This document shows, piece after piece, positions 16,314-24,352 of a stretch of DNA of 55,360 nucleotides (positions are counted from its first letter, which is position 1; every line of letters begins with the position of its first letter). The notes under the pieces were generated by a model. That model was not told the origin of the DNA. It searched no databases and was given only the letters and a program-made list of their open reading frames with translations. Source of the stretch: an uncultured Lachnospiraceae bacterium (GTDB lineage Bacteria > Bacillota > Clostridia > Lachnospirales > Lachnospiraceae). The stretch covers positions 1 to 55,360 of the forward strand of contig CAJUQO010000016.1 in assembly GCA_910588295.1 (NCBI GenBank), given 5' to 3'. A program made the translations under genes and the position numbers.

Positions 16314-17617
16314 TCTGTCTCCTCTTCCCCCTCGGTATCAGACCCCGCCTCTACATCGCTGCCCTCAAAGAGAGTCTCCAGTTCCGACTGGGTCAGCTCC
16401 ATACTATCATCGGACGCGTCCGATTCGTCCTCCGTCTCTTCTTCCTCGTCAAAATACTCATCCCGCACGCCCGTCAGATTTTCATATTCCTCTTCTGAGA
16501 CCTCCGTCACATTGGCATTCTCCTCAAGCAGAAGGCCCACCTTCTCCGAGAGCAGCATACTGGCGAGTTCCTGATCCGAATAATCTTCTTCCAGGCTCTC
16601 CACCGATTCATAGCCGGAATCTTCCAAAATAGACTCTTTATAATTGTCCACCTCTTCCTTGGTAACAATAAGACCTTCTGTTTCAGCCACCGCTTCTACG
16701 ATCAGCGCCGAATTGACCGATGTGATGATTTCCGCCTTGATGGCCTCCTCGTCACCCTCGAACGCTTCCTCCAGGCTCATGCCGCTCCACATCTGATAGA
16801 CAGCATCCGTCGATTCATACATCTGGTCGTACAGAGACTGGGGATATCCCTCGACAGTGCTGCTTTCCGTCAGGGCGACAATCAGATCCTCCCGCATCTG
16901 TTCCCTGTTTATCTCATTCTGGCTGTCCATGGATTCCTGGTAAATCTGTTCCTCCAGCTCTTTGGCCGTATCAACGCCTGCCGTCTCCTTCGCAAAAGCA
17001 TCATTAAGCTCCGGCGTTTCGTAAGAATAAACACGCAGCACCTCAATGTCATATACGATATCGACGGTGCCGGAGCCGTCCTCATCATCTATGGATACTT
17101 TGGTTGTCACCTTATCCCCGGCGGATGTCCCATACAGTTTATCTTCAAAAAGAGCATAGTCCTCCCCCAGCAGGATTTCTGTCTCCTCATCTGTAAAATC
17201 ATTCATTACCTTGCCGTCCTGGCTCTCTTTATAAGCTACCGCGACGTAATCTCCCTCGGCGGCCGGGCGGTCCGTGATCTCCTGCTGCGTGCTGTTCATC
17301 TCCAGATACTCATCCAGGGCGCTCTGCTTCTCCTCCTCAGACAGCTCTGTGATGTCTTTTATTTTATTTACACTGAGCCCTTTATAGTTACCCAGCGTGA
17401 CATATTCCGAAGGGAGATAATCCGTATAGGCAAGATTATTCTCCCCGGCATAATCCCCTGTTGCATCTGTAACCACAGAAGGATCCCCTGCCGCCTCGCT
17501 GACTGCTTTTTTATCCTGCAACGCCTTATCCGTATCTTCACTGGAAGGCGAACCACATCCACCCATCAGGGCCGCCGCCATGAGGGCGGCCATCATAAAT
17601 ATTCCTCTTTTCCGCAT
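16310..17617 (-). CDS. Trigger-factor-like peptidyl-prolyl isomerase lipoprotein
   Basis: A 435-residue exported lipoprotein: short charged start, hydrophobic run, and lipobox ending at Cys21 (LMGGC). An FKBP-type isomerase domain (about residues 110-200) lies in the middle, with GDYVAVAY and YGTSAGDKV. The following helical region matches the chaperone part of trigger factor. The tail is very acidic. Unlike ribosome-bound trigger factor, it has a lipid anchor in place of the ribosome-binding domain, so it probably helps fold exported proteins outside the membrane. It is first in an operon with the PAP2 and YdcF genes, behind an extended -10 (TGGTATACT) at 17658-17665. Confidence 0.85.
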   Translation of the reverse strand: MRKRGIFMMAALMAAALMGGCGSPSSEDTDKALQDKKAVSEAAGDPSVVTDATGDYAGENNLAYTDYLPSEYVTLGNYKGLSVNKIKDITELSEEEKQSALDEYLEMNSTQQEITDRPAAEGDYVAVAYKESQDGKVMNDFTDEETEILLGEDYALFEDKLYGTSAGDKVTTKVSIDDEDGSGTVDIVYDIEVLRVYSYETPELNDAFAKETAGVDTAKELEEQIYQESMDSQNEINREQMREDLIVALTESSTVEGYPQSLYDQMYESTDAVYQMWSGMSLEEAFEGDEEAIKAEIITSVNSALIVEAVAETEGLIVTKEEVDNYKESILEDSGYESVESLEEDYSDQELASMLLSEKVGLLLEENANVTEVSEEEYENLTGVRDEYFDEEEETEDESDASDDSMELTQSELETLFEGSDVEAGSDTEGEEETE

Positions 17618-17657
17618 AACGTCCCTTCTTTCTTCCGTATTTTTAGTACACCCACAG

Positions 17658-17666
17658 AGTATACCA
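17658..17666 (-). promoter_or_regulatory. Extended -10 promoter of the PPIase operon
   Basis: TATACT on the minus strand (17663-17658), preceded by TG and one base. The -35 is poor. It lies about 41 bases before the PPIase start. Confidence 0.5.
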
Positions 17667-17710
17667 TCAAATCGCGTCGCCGCCCATTAAAAAATCTGAA
17701 ATTTTTGTGT

Positions 17711-18538
17711 CTAATTAATTATAACAGTTGAAAAACCGCGTTTTCTCAGCAACCGTTCCATAGTCACGGCATTTTCCAGCTCCTGATAATTCCCCACCTG
17801 GATACGGTAAATACCCTGATCCGCGTCCAGAATTACCGGGAATCCCTCCGCTTTGATCTGCTCCATCAGTCCGGAAGCTCTGTTCTTCTCCCTGAAAAGC
17901 CCCACCTGCACCCGATATGTGCGCACGGCCTGGGCCTGGACACGCTCCTCGGCCAGAGTTCCCTCCACGGCATCCGCCAGCGACTGGATGACCTCATCAA
18001 AATTTTCTTCCAGAATGCGATTATCTTCCCCGCTATTGATAAATCCGATCTCCGCCAGCACCGCCGGCATCTCCGTGCGCCGCAGTACAACGATCTCCGG
18101 TTCGGCAAAGACACCGATATCCCTGAAGCCGATTTCCCCCATGGCGCCGTCGATATTTTCCGCCAGTTCTAAGGCCGGGCCGGATTTCTCATAGACAAGG
18201 CTCTCCACGCCGGCATATTCGCCGGGGTTCACACCGGAATTCCGGTGGATGGAAAGAAAATAATCCGCTCCCGTCTCATTGGCTATCCGGGCTTTCTCAA
18301 AAGGAGTCTGAAACACATCCTCCGTCCGCGTATAATATACCGGTATTCCCCTGTTCTCCAGTTCCCGGCCCAGCGCCAGCACGATGCGGAGATTATCATC
18401 TTTCTCCCTCATCCCCTGAAAAACCGCCCCGTTATCTTCTCCGCCATGGGGCGGCGCACGGCTGTGCCGGAAACCGTATTCCCTGCTGTATAATGGATAA
18501 GCCCGTTCACATAGAATAAAAAGAACTCTATAAGGCAA
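17711..18538 (-). pseudogene. N-acetylmuramoyl-L-alanine amidase with SPOR domain, 5' end lost
   Basis: An amidase_3-type cell-wall hydrolase followed by a C-terminal SPOR-like domain (RTYRVQVGLF... IYRIQVGNY). Zinc-ligand candidates remain: His in HGGEDNGA, Glu in REKDDN, His in SIHRN, and the catalytic Glu in AEIGF. The family's signal or anchor and the strand before GHGG (usually like IDAGHGG) are replaced by unrelated residues (RHSRAPPHGG). An in-frame stop lies a few codons above 18538, and the only candidate start is a TTG with no ribosome site. The gene ends 11 bases from the recombinase cassette on the other strand, so its 5' end was probably removed by insertion or rearrangement. A translated variant cannot be excluded. 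Confidence 0.65.
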
Positions 18539-18549
18539 GGAAAGCAGCT

Positions 18550-18726
18550 ATGGCACAAAAGGAAGTATCTATTGAAGACTACACAGTGGACAGAAAATAT
18601 GCCTCCCACATCACGCTGGAAGAATTAGTCCGCCGCGTGATTCGCTCCCACACGGACGCGGAGGCGCCGGAACCGGATAGAGATGGCCATAAAATAAACG
18701 GCAGCGGGGAGGCATCCGAACCATGA
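18550..18726 (+). CDS. Small protein of 58 residues upstream of the serine recombinase
   Basis: Begins MAQKEVSIEDYTVDRKYASH and contains an amphipathic helix (LEELVRRVIRSH), then a disordered polar tail. AAGGAA lies 7 bases before the ATG. Its stop overlaps the start of the recombinase (ATGA), so the two are translationally coupled. No known family is recognised. The location suggests a recombinase accessory factor, for example a directionality or regulatory factor, but this is inference only. Confidence 0.7.
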   Translation: MAQKEVSIEDYTVDRKYASHITLEELVRRVIRSHTDAEAPEPDRDGHKINGSGEASEP

Positions 18727-20309
18727 GCCGCGAAAAAAACAGACTCTACCGTACCGCCGCCTACATACGTCTGTCCCGGGAGGACGGTGACAAGGAAGAA
18801 AGCGACAGCATCACCAATCAACGCAAATTATTGGGCAGGTACATAGAAAACGCCCCCGATCTGTGTCTGCAGGATTATTATATCGATGACGGTTTTACCG
18901 GCACCCATTTCCGGCGCCCCGCCTTTCTGCGGATGCTGAAAGCCCTGGATGATGGGCTGGCAGACTGCGTTCTGGTCAAAGACCTGTCCCGCTTCGGCCG
19001 GGATTACCTTGATACCGGAAAATATCTGGAACGGTATTTCCCGAATCGCGGCATACGTTTTATCGCCGTATCCGACGCGATTGACAGTCTGAAAAGCGCT
19101 TACGACATACTCCTGCCCATCAAAAATATTTTCAATGAACAGTATGCCCGGGACATCTCCAAAAAAGTCCACGCCTCCATCGAAACCAAACAACGGGCGG
19201 GAGATTTCATCGGCGCTTTCTGTGCCTACGGCTACCGGAAATCTCCCACCTGTAAAAACCGGCTGATCCCCGATCCCTGCGCCGCCGTCATTGTCCGCCG
19301 CATCTTCACCCTGTACACGGATGGCATGGGCAAGCAGACCATCGCCCGGCTGCTAAACGATGAGGGCATCCCCTGCCCTTCCGAATATAAAAGGCAGCAC
19401 GGACAGCTCTACCGCAACGGCAGGCGCCTGGATTCTACCGTCTACTGGACCTACTCCACCGTCAACAAAATCCTGCACAATCAGGTTTACATAGGAAATA
19501 CGGTCCAGGGCATCAAGACCCAGCAGCTCAAAAGCCGCCAGCGCACCCGGAACCGGGAGGAATGGATCATCGTGCCGCACACCCACAAACCCATTCTGGA
19601 ACAGGCCCTGTGGGAAAAAGCACAGACGCTGCTGGGACGGTCCGCCCCGCATCCGAGCCCGGGTACGTCCCCCGGTTTGTTCGCCGGCTTTCTGACCTGC
19701 GGCGACTGCGGGCGCTCCATGGCCAAAAAAAACAGGCCCTCCGTCCCGGGAGCGCCCCCCGACTACTGCTGCGGCACCTACACCCGCCATGGGCGGCGCT
19801 ACTGCAGCGCCCACCGCATATCCGGCCGGATCCTGGAACAGATCCTCCTGGCAGACCTGAATACCGCCCTGAAACAGATCGGAAATCTTCCCGACCTGGC
19901 CCGGCAGGCCCTCGCCCAGCAAACCTCCTCCCTCCCGTCCTGTGAGGATGATATTCTGGCCCGCCGACGGGAACTTGAAAAAATCCATCGGCTCAAATTG
20001 GCTCTGTATGAAGACTATCATGCCGGCCTGCTCACCACGGAAGAATACAGGAGCTATCAGTCATCCTACCGGGAAAAGGAGGAAAATTTGCGGCGGGAGC
20101 TGGAAATCCTGCCGCACCGGGTTCCGGCAGAGCAATCTTCCCCCTGGCTCCGGAACCTGCTGGCCAGGCAACGCCTTGACAAGTTGGACCGCTCCATTCT
20201 GGCCGACATGGTCGAACATATCCGGATCTACGAAAACCGCAGGATACTCATCATCTACACCTTCACTCCCGCAGATCCGCCCATGGCCGCCGCCCTGCCC
20301 GGCGTCTAG
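18723..20309 (+). CDS. Large serine recombinase (TnpX/TndX-like), complete
   Basis: A 528-residue site-specific recombinase. The N-terminal resolvase domain has the nucleophile Ser in AYIRLSRED and the arginine helix motif KDLSRFGRDY. The recombinase domain follows, with AYGYRK and NKILHNQVYIGN. A zinc ribbon (CGDCGRS...CC...YCSAH) and a C-terminal coiled coil complete the large-serine-recombinase layout. It reads away from the truncated amidase and is followed directly by a strong bidirectional terminator. No other mobile-element genes are next to it, so it is either a very small element, a remnant, or domesticated. Base composition resembles the neighbours. Confidence 0.92.
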   Translation: MSREKNRLYRTAAYIRLSREDGDKEESDSITNQRKLLGRYIENAPDLCLQDYYIDDGFTGTHFRRPAFLRMLKALDDGLADCVLVKDLSRFGRDYLDTGKYLERYFPNRGIRFIAVSDAIDSLKSAYDILLPIKNIFNEQYARDISKKVHASIETKQRAGDFIGAFCAYGYRKSPTCKNRLIPDPCAAVIVRRIFTLYTDGMGKQTIARLLNDEGIPCPSEYKRQHGQLYRNGRRLDSTVYWTYSTVNKILHNQVYIGNTVQGIKTQQLKSRQRTRNREEWIIVPHTHKPILEQALWEKAQTLLGRSAPHPSPGTSPGLFAGFLTCGDCGRSMAKKNRPSVPGAPPDYCCGTYTRHGRRYCSAHRISGRILEQILLADLNTALKQIGNLPDLARQALAQQTSSLPSCEDDILARRRELEKIHRLKLALYEDYHAGLLTTEEYRSYQSSYREKEENLRRELEILPHRVPAEQSSPWLRNLLARQRLDKLDRSILADMVEHIRIYENRRILIIYTFTPADPPMAAALPGV

Positions 20310-20363
20310 CACAATACTTTTACTCATGGCCATTACCTGCCGTTTTGTATTCAATATATGCAA

Positions 20364-20399
20364 AAAGGGAAAAACTGCCACCGGGCAGTTTTTCCCTTT
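20364..20399. terminator. Bidirectional intrinsic terminator
   Basis: Perfect 16-bp stem, 20364-20379 with 20384-20399, with a 4-base loop and A/T-rich outer arms giving T runs on both strands. It separates the recombinase (+) from the convergent glycosyltransferase (-). Confidence 0.85.
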
Positions 20400-20412
20400 A
20401 CGCCATATCCTT

Positions 20413-21429
20413 TTAATTAAATCCATATAGCTTCTGGGCAATTTTATAGCCCAGTACTGCTATGGAAAGCCCCAGCTTACTGCGGAAATTCATGGCTACC
20501 CCCAGGAGCCCCCGCCTTAACCTCACATAAGTTACCGGATCTTTTTTCTTCATATAGCGCCACAATTCGTCCTTTTGTTCCAACGCCTCTTTTGTCTTGG
20601 CCCGTATCAGGATGATAGAGGTAACTGTGGTCACAATACTCAGATAATTCAGCATATATCTGCGCAGATTGGTGTGCTCCGTGCCCTGCCCGGCCATACA
20701 GTCGATCATCAGCTTGTTCACCCGGATCTGCTGGTCAGCCCGGGAGATCATGACTTTCTCATTGACAGACTGATCGCTGCGCCCGATATAATAACGGTAA
20801 AAATCCACGTCCAGGTAGTACAGCCTCTTCACATAGGGAAACGGCACAAACGCAAACAGATTATCCACATAAAAAGTGTGCTCCGGCAGATGTAATCCGC
20901 AGTCCCGGAGCACCTGAGTGCGGTAGATCAGGGAATGCATCAGTATATAATGGCCCAGGCCCATGCCTTTTACATCCTCCCAGGTAAACACCTTTCCCTG
21001 GGGCAGGCTTTTCGTGTAACGCATCACTTTCTTGTGCCTGGCGCCTTCCTTTTCGTACACATAGTTGCTGATCACCGCATCGGGCTTTTCCCGCATCCCC
21101 GCGAACCCGCGGAGGGCATCTAGGATCGCCTTATAGGATTCTCCGTCCACCCAGTCATCACTGTCCACCACTTTGTAATACAGCCCCTCCGCCCGCTCAA
21201 TACCCGCATTGACACCGGAACCATGACCGCCGTTCTCCTTATGCACCACCTTGACAATATCGGGATATTCCGCCGCCAGACGATCAGCGATCTCCGGTGT
21301 CCTATCCTTTGAACCGTCGTTCACCAGCAGTATCTCCACCTCGTTGCCGCCGGGCAGAAGGCTTTCCACACAATGTTCCATATATGCCTCTGAATTATAG
21401 CAGGGCACCGCTATCGTCAGTAATTTCAT
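20413..21429 (-). CDS. Family 2 glycosyltransferase
   Basis: A 338-residue GT-A fold glycosyltransferase. The start is LLTIAVPCYN, with EILLVNDGSKD for nucleotide binding, NGGHGSGVNAG, and the metal-binding DSDDW. A C-terminal hydrophobic/basic region may bind the membrane. It probably transfers a sugar to a surface polysaccharide or lipid, with no clue to the acceptor. The start at 21429 has GGAGG just upstream and overlaps the mutY stop by one base (TAATG), so it is coupled to mutY. The pairing with a DNA-repair gene has no obvious functional meaning. Confidence 0.88.
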   Translation of the reverse strand: MKLLTIAVPCYNSEAYMEHCVESLLPGGNEVEILLVNDGSKDRTPEIADRLAAEYPDIVKVVHKENGGHGSGVNAGIERAEGLYYKVVDSDDWVDGESYKAILDALRGFAGMREKPDAVISNYVYEKEGARHKKVMRYTKSLPQGKVFTWEDVKGMGLGHYILMHSLIYRTQVLRDCGLHLPEHTFYVDNLFAFVPFPYVKRLYYLDVDFYRYYIGRSDQSVNEKVMISRADQQIRVNKLMIDCMAGQGTEHTNLRRYMLNYLSIVTTVTSIILIRAKTKEALEQKDELWRYMKKKDPVTYVRLRRGLLGVAMNFRSKLGLSIAVLGYKIAQKLYGFN

Positions 21430-22511
21430 TATTCTCCTCCCTTCCGGGCCCCTGCGGGCCCCAGCCGGATATTTATATAGGATGTATAAGCGCCAAAGGC
21501 GGCGGGCAGGGGATATTCCCTCTCGGCTGTCCCCGTATCCGCAAAGATCCAGTCTTCGCTTTCCCTGTCCTCCAGAGCGGCCACCCTCACCAGATAGCCC
21601 TCCATCCGCCACTCTATATGGGAAAATATATGTTTGGCCGGTTCCAGCCGCTCAATGTACAGCGGCTCCAGTCCCCGTCCCTCCAGAAATGCCAGCACAT
21701 CTTCCCCCGATGCGTGTCCCGGCAGACTGGGAAATTCATACAGCCCCGCCAGCAGCCCCTTTGCAGGCCTTTTGCGGAATGCCACCCGGCTGCCGTCCCG
21801 CACGACCAGAACCGTATACGCTTCCAGCCTCCGGGAAGCCGCTTTCTTTCTCACCGGCAGTTTTGCCGTAATCCCCTTTTTATGAGCCTCACAGATGAAT
21901 GCCAAGGGACAGCGGTCGCATCCGGCCTGTTCGCCGGGCACACACACGGAAGACCCCAGATCCATAAACGCCTGATTCAGCTCTCCCGATCCCTTCTTGG
22001 GCATGACCGCCGCCAGTTCCCCGGCTGCGCGCCGCCTCACCGACTGTCTCAGGACATCGTCACGGCTGGCCGTAAGCCTGGCCCATATTCTGAGCACATT
22101 ACCGTCCACGGCAGGAACCGGTATGTCCCAGACGATGGAAGCGATCGCTCCGGCCGTATACTCACCGATCCCCGGCAGCTCTCTGAGCAATTTCACATCC
22201 GCGGGCAGACGGCCGCCGTATTTTTCCGTCACACGCCGAGCCGCCCTCTGCATGTTGCGCACCCGGTTATAGTAGCCCAGTCCCTCCCACAGCTTCAAAA
22301 GGCCGTCTTCGGGACAGGCTGCCAGAGCCTCCACCGTGGGCAGTTTAGCGATAAACCGTTCAAAATAAGGTTTTACCGCTTCCACACGGGTCTGTTGCAG
22401 CATGATCTCGGAAACCCATATATAATAGGGATTTTTTTCCCTGCGCCACGGCAGGTCACGCTTGTTTTTTTCGTACCATGCGAGCAGGGGCCGCACAATA
22501 TTTTTTAACAT
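21429..22511 (-). CDS. mutY: A/G-specific adenine DNA glycosylase MutY
   Basis: Base-excision repair enzyme that removes adenine mispaired with 8-oxoguanine. It has 360 residues. Catalytic Glu lies in SEIMLQQTRV, the helix-hairpin-helix is LPGIGEYTAGAI, and the catalytic Asp is in VDGNVLR. The [4Fe-4S] cluster motif is C-x6-C-x2-C-x5-C (CVPGEQAGCDRCPLAFIC). The C-terminal NUDIX-like 8-oxoG recognition domain is present (about 230-350). First gene of a two-gene operon. Confidence 0.95.
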   Translation of the reverse strand: MLKNIVRPLLAWYEKNKRDLPWRREKNPYYIWVSEIMLQQTRVEAVKPYFERFIAKLPTVEALAACPEDGLLKLWEGLGYYNRVRNMQRAARRVTEKYGGRLPADVKLLRELPGIGEYTAGAIASIVWDIPVPAVDGNVLRIWARLTASRDDVLRQSVRRRAAGELAAVMPKKGSGELNQAFMDLGSSVCVPGEQAGCDRCPLAFICEAHKKGITAKLPVRKKAASRRLEAYTVLVVRDGSRVAFRKRPAKGLLAGLYEFPSLPGHASGEDVLAFLEGRGLEPLYIERLEPAKHIFSHIEWRMEGYLVRVAALEDRESEDWIFADTGTAEREYPLPAAFGAYTSYINIRLGPAGARKGGE

Positions 22512-22662
22512 ACATACACCTCAGTGATTTATGATGCCACAGTTTAGGCAAAAAAGCAATCTTTTCTCACAAATCCGATGATCACAATATCTGGCTGTTC
22601 CAACAAAAAATGTATAAATCTCCATAGTTCGGGTATTCTAGTAGAAAAAAGGAGGTCTCCAA

Positions 22663-23091
22663 ATGTATACTGATGACGAATTACTTTACCAGATCCACAG
22701 CCATGCGGATCAGACCTGTGACAGCTTGGAAAATATCATGAATCTGTCCAATGACCCCCAGTTTCAGCTCGCCCTAAATGAGCATTTAAAAGGGCAGCGA
22801 ATGATTTATGAACAGACCGACCGGATGCTCTCCTACAAAAATATTCAGGGAAAGACCATCTCTCCCTTTCATCGCACCATCAACCGTCTGAACGCCGGGC
22901 TGCGCACCATGCAGGATCGTTCCACCTCCCGTCTGGCAGAATTCACTATAGAACAGATCAATACGGGTCTGTGCCACCTCCTGCGCCTCATCAAACAGTA
23001 TCAGGGCGACAACGAAAATCTGACTCGCATGGCCAACGCCCAGCTCCGCCTGGAAGAAGAGAGCCAGTACCGCCTCAGGGAATTTCTGTAA
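22663..23091 (+). CDS. Conserved-looking helical protein of unknown function
   Basis: A 142-residue soluble protein, almost all helical by composition, with a spacing suggestive of a small helical bundle. It begins MYTDDELLYQIHSHADQTCD. A strong AGGAGG lies 7 bases before the ATG, so it is a real gene. I do not recognise the family. Its 3' end overlaps the convergent LytTR gene by 17 bases. It may be a stress or spore-associated bundle protein, but no residue pattern proves this. Confidence 0.65.
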   Translation: MYTDDELLYQIHSHADQTCDSLENIMNLSNDPQFQLALNEHLKGQRMIYEQTDRMLSYKNIQGKTISPFHRTINRLNAGLRTMQDRSTSRLAEFTIEQINTGLCHLLRLIKQYQGDNENLTRMANAQLRLEEESQYRLREFL

Positions 23092-23422
23092 AATTTCTCT
23101 GCCCGTACAATGCCTTTACTAATTTTTCACTGTGATTTTTACTTACGGGAACAATCATCAGGCTTCCGTCCGGCATACGTACCTGGCACTCGCCGCGCCG
23201 CAGCCGGAATATCCTGGCCGGATCGACCAGAAAGCTCTGATGACAATACTGCATCCGCCCGGTCTGCCGCAATATGGCATCCAGGTTTTCCCGCACATCC
23301 GTCTGGCCGTAACGGTGATACAGCCTGGTATATCGCCCCTGCCGTTCACAGACCGCCAGCTCTTCTTCCATGAGAAAAATCCTCTCATGCCCCATGGATA
23401 AACATAATCTACCCATCCGCAC
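23075..23422 (-). CDS. Stand-alone LytTR DNA-binding domain protein
   Basis: A 115-residue protein consisting almost entirely of a LytTR DNA-binding domain. The conserved CHQSFLVDPARI segment and the C-terminal VPVSKNHSEKL match the beta-strand and recognition region of AgrA/LytR-type regulators. There is no receiver domain and no neighbouring histidine kinase, so it may act constitutively or through an unknown partner. The ribosome site is weak. Targets are unknown. Confidence 0.75.
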   Translation of the reverse strand: MRMGRLCLSMGHERIFLMEEELAVCERQGRYTRLYHRYGQTDVRENLDAILRQTGRMQYCHQSFLVDPARIFRLRRGECQVRMPDGSLMIVPVSKNHSEKLVKALYGQRNFTEIP

Positions 23423-23521
23423 ACCTGCCTTTATATGTAATTATAAATAAAAGGAATTTCCGCGGCGAACGCCGCCAGAGAATACCGGACAGCCGGGAAC
23501 CCCGGCTGTCGGCCATATGAC

Positions 23522-24343
23522 TCATATTTCTTCTAATATAAAACGTCTTACGATCTCCGCAAGCCCGTCGTGATTGTTATCGGCCCGGGTGATATAATCC
23601 GCCTCGGCCTTAAGCTCAACCACACCGTTAATCATGGCTGCACCCACACCGGCCACCCGGATCATGGACAGGTCGTTGGCTTCGTCCCCCGCCGCCACGC
23701 TGGCTGCAAGCGGGATACCCAGGTAATCACAAAGCCACTTAACCGCATATCCTTTGCTCACCCCCAGCGGGAGGTACTCCAGATACTCCGGACAGGAAAA
23801 AGTTGCTTCAGCTTTCCCGGCCAGCTTCTCCTCGTGAGCCCTGCGGAATGCCTCCAATCTTCCGGAATGTGTCAGATCAGCCAGAAGCACCTTGGGCGGA
23901 TGAACCGTCAGGATCTCACAGACATCCGGCACCACACGCGAAACTCCCTGGGTACTGCGGTCATAGTAATCCAGCACCTCTGACTGCCGTTCGGCCAAAG
24001 TATAACCGCCCTGATAAGTCTGACAGTGGATCCCCGCCTGTCTGGCCTCACGAAACAAATAACGCACCAGCTCCGGCTCCAGCCCCCTCTCATACAGAGC
24101 CTCACCGGTATCGCACCGGATCACAACAGCACCGTTAAAGGCAATGGCGCAGCATCCCGGCCTGTCCAGCCCCAGCTTCCGCACCTGCATATACACGCTC
24201 TTTGTAGCGCGGCCGCTGGACAGAACCACCCTGTGCCCCATCGCCACGGCCCGCTCGATGGCCCTTCTGTTCTCTCCTGATATCTGTTTCTGATCATTCA
24301 GAAGCGTTCCGTCCAGATCCGTAAACAAAATTTTCCGTGTCAC
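23522..24343 (-). CDS. HAD-superfamily Cof-type phosphatase
   Basis: A 273-residue HAD hydrolase of the Cof/IIB subfamily, probably acting on small phosphorylated metabolites. Motif I is FTDLDGTL, motif II is LSSGR, and motifs III/IV are KGYAVKWL and AAGDEANDLSM. A cap domain lies between motifs II and III. The start is GTG (24343) with AGGAG 6 bases upstream that overlaps the TAG of the L,D-transpeptidase gene, so the two are coupled. The substrate cannot be assigned. Confidence 0.9.
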   Translation of the reverse strand: MTRKILFTDLDGTLLNDQKQISGENRRAIERAVAMGHRVVLSSGRATKSVYMQVRKLGLDRPGCCAIAFNGAVVIRCDTGEALYERGLEPELVRYLFREARQAGIHCQTYQGGYTLAERQSEVLDYYDRSTQGVSRVVPDVCEILTVHPPKVLLADLTHSGRLEAFRRAHEEKLAGKAEATFSCPEYLEYLPLGVSKGYAVKWLCDYLGIPLAASVAAGDEANDLSMIRVAGVGAAMINGVVELKAEADYITRADNNHDGLAEIVRRFILEEI

Positions 24344-24352
24344 GTCGATCTC

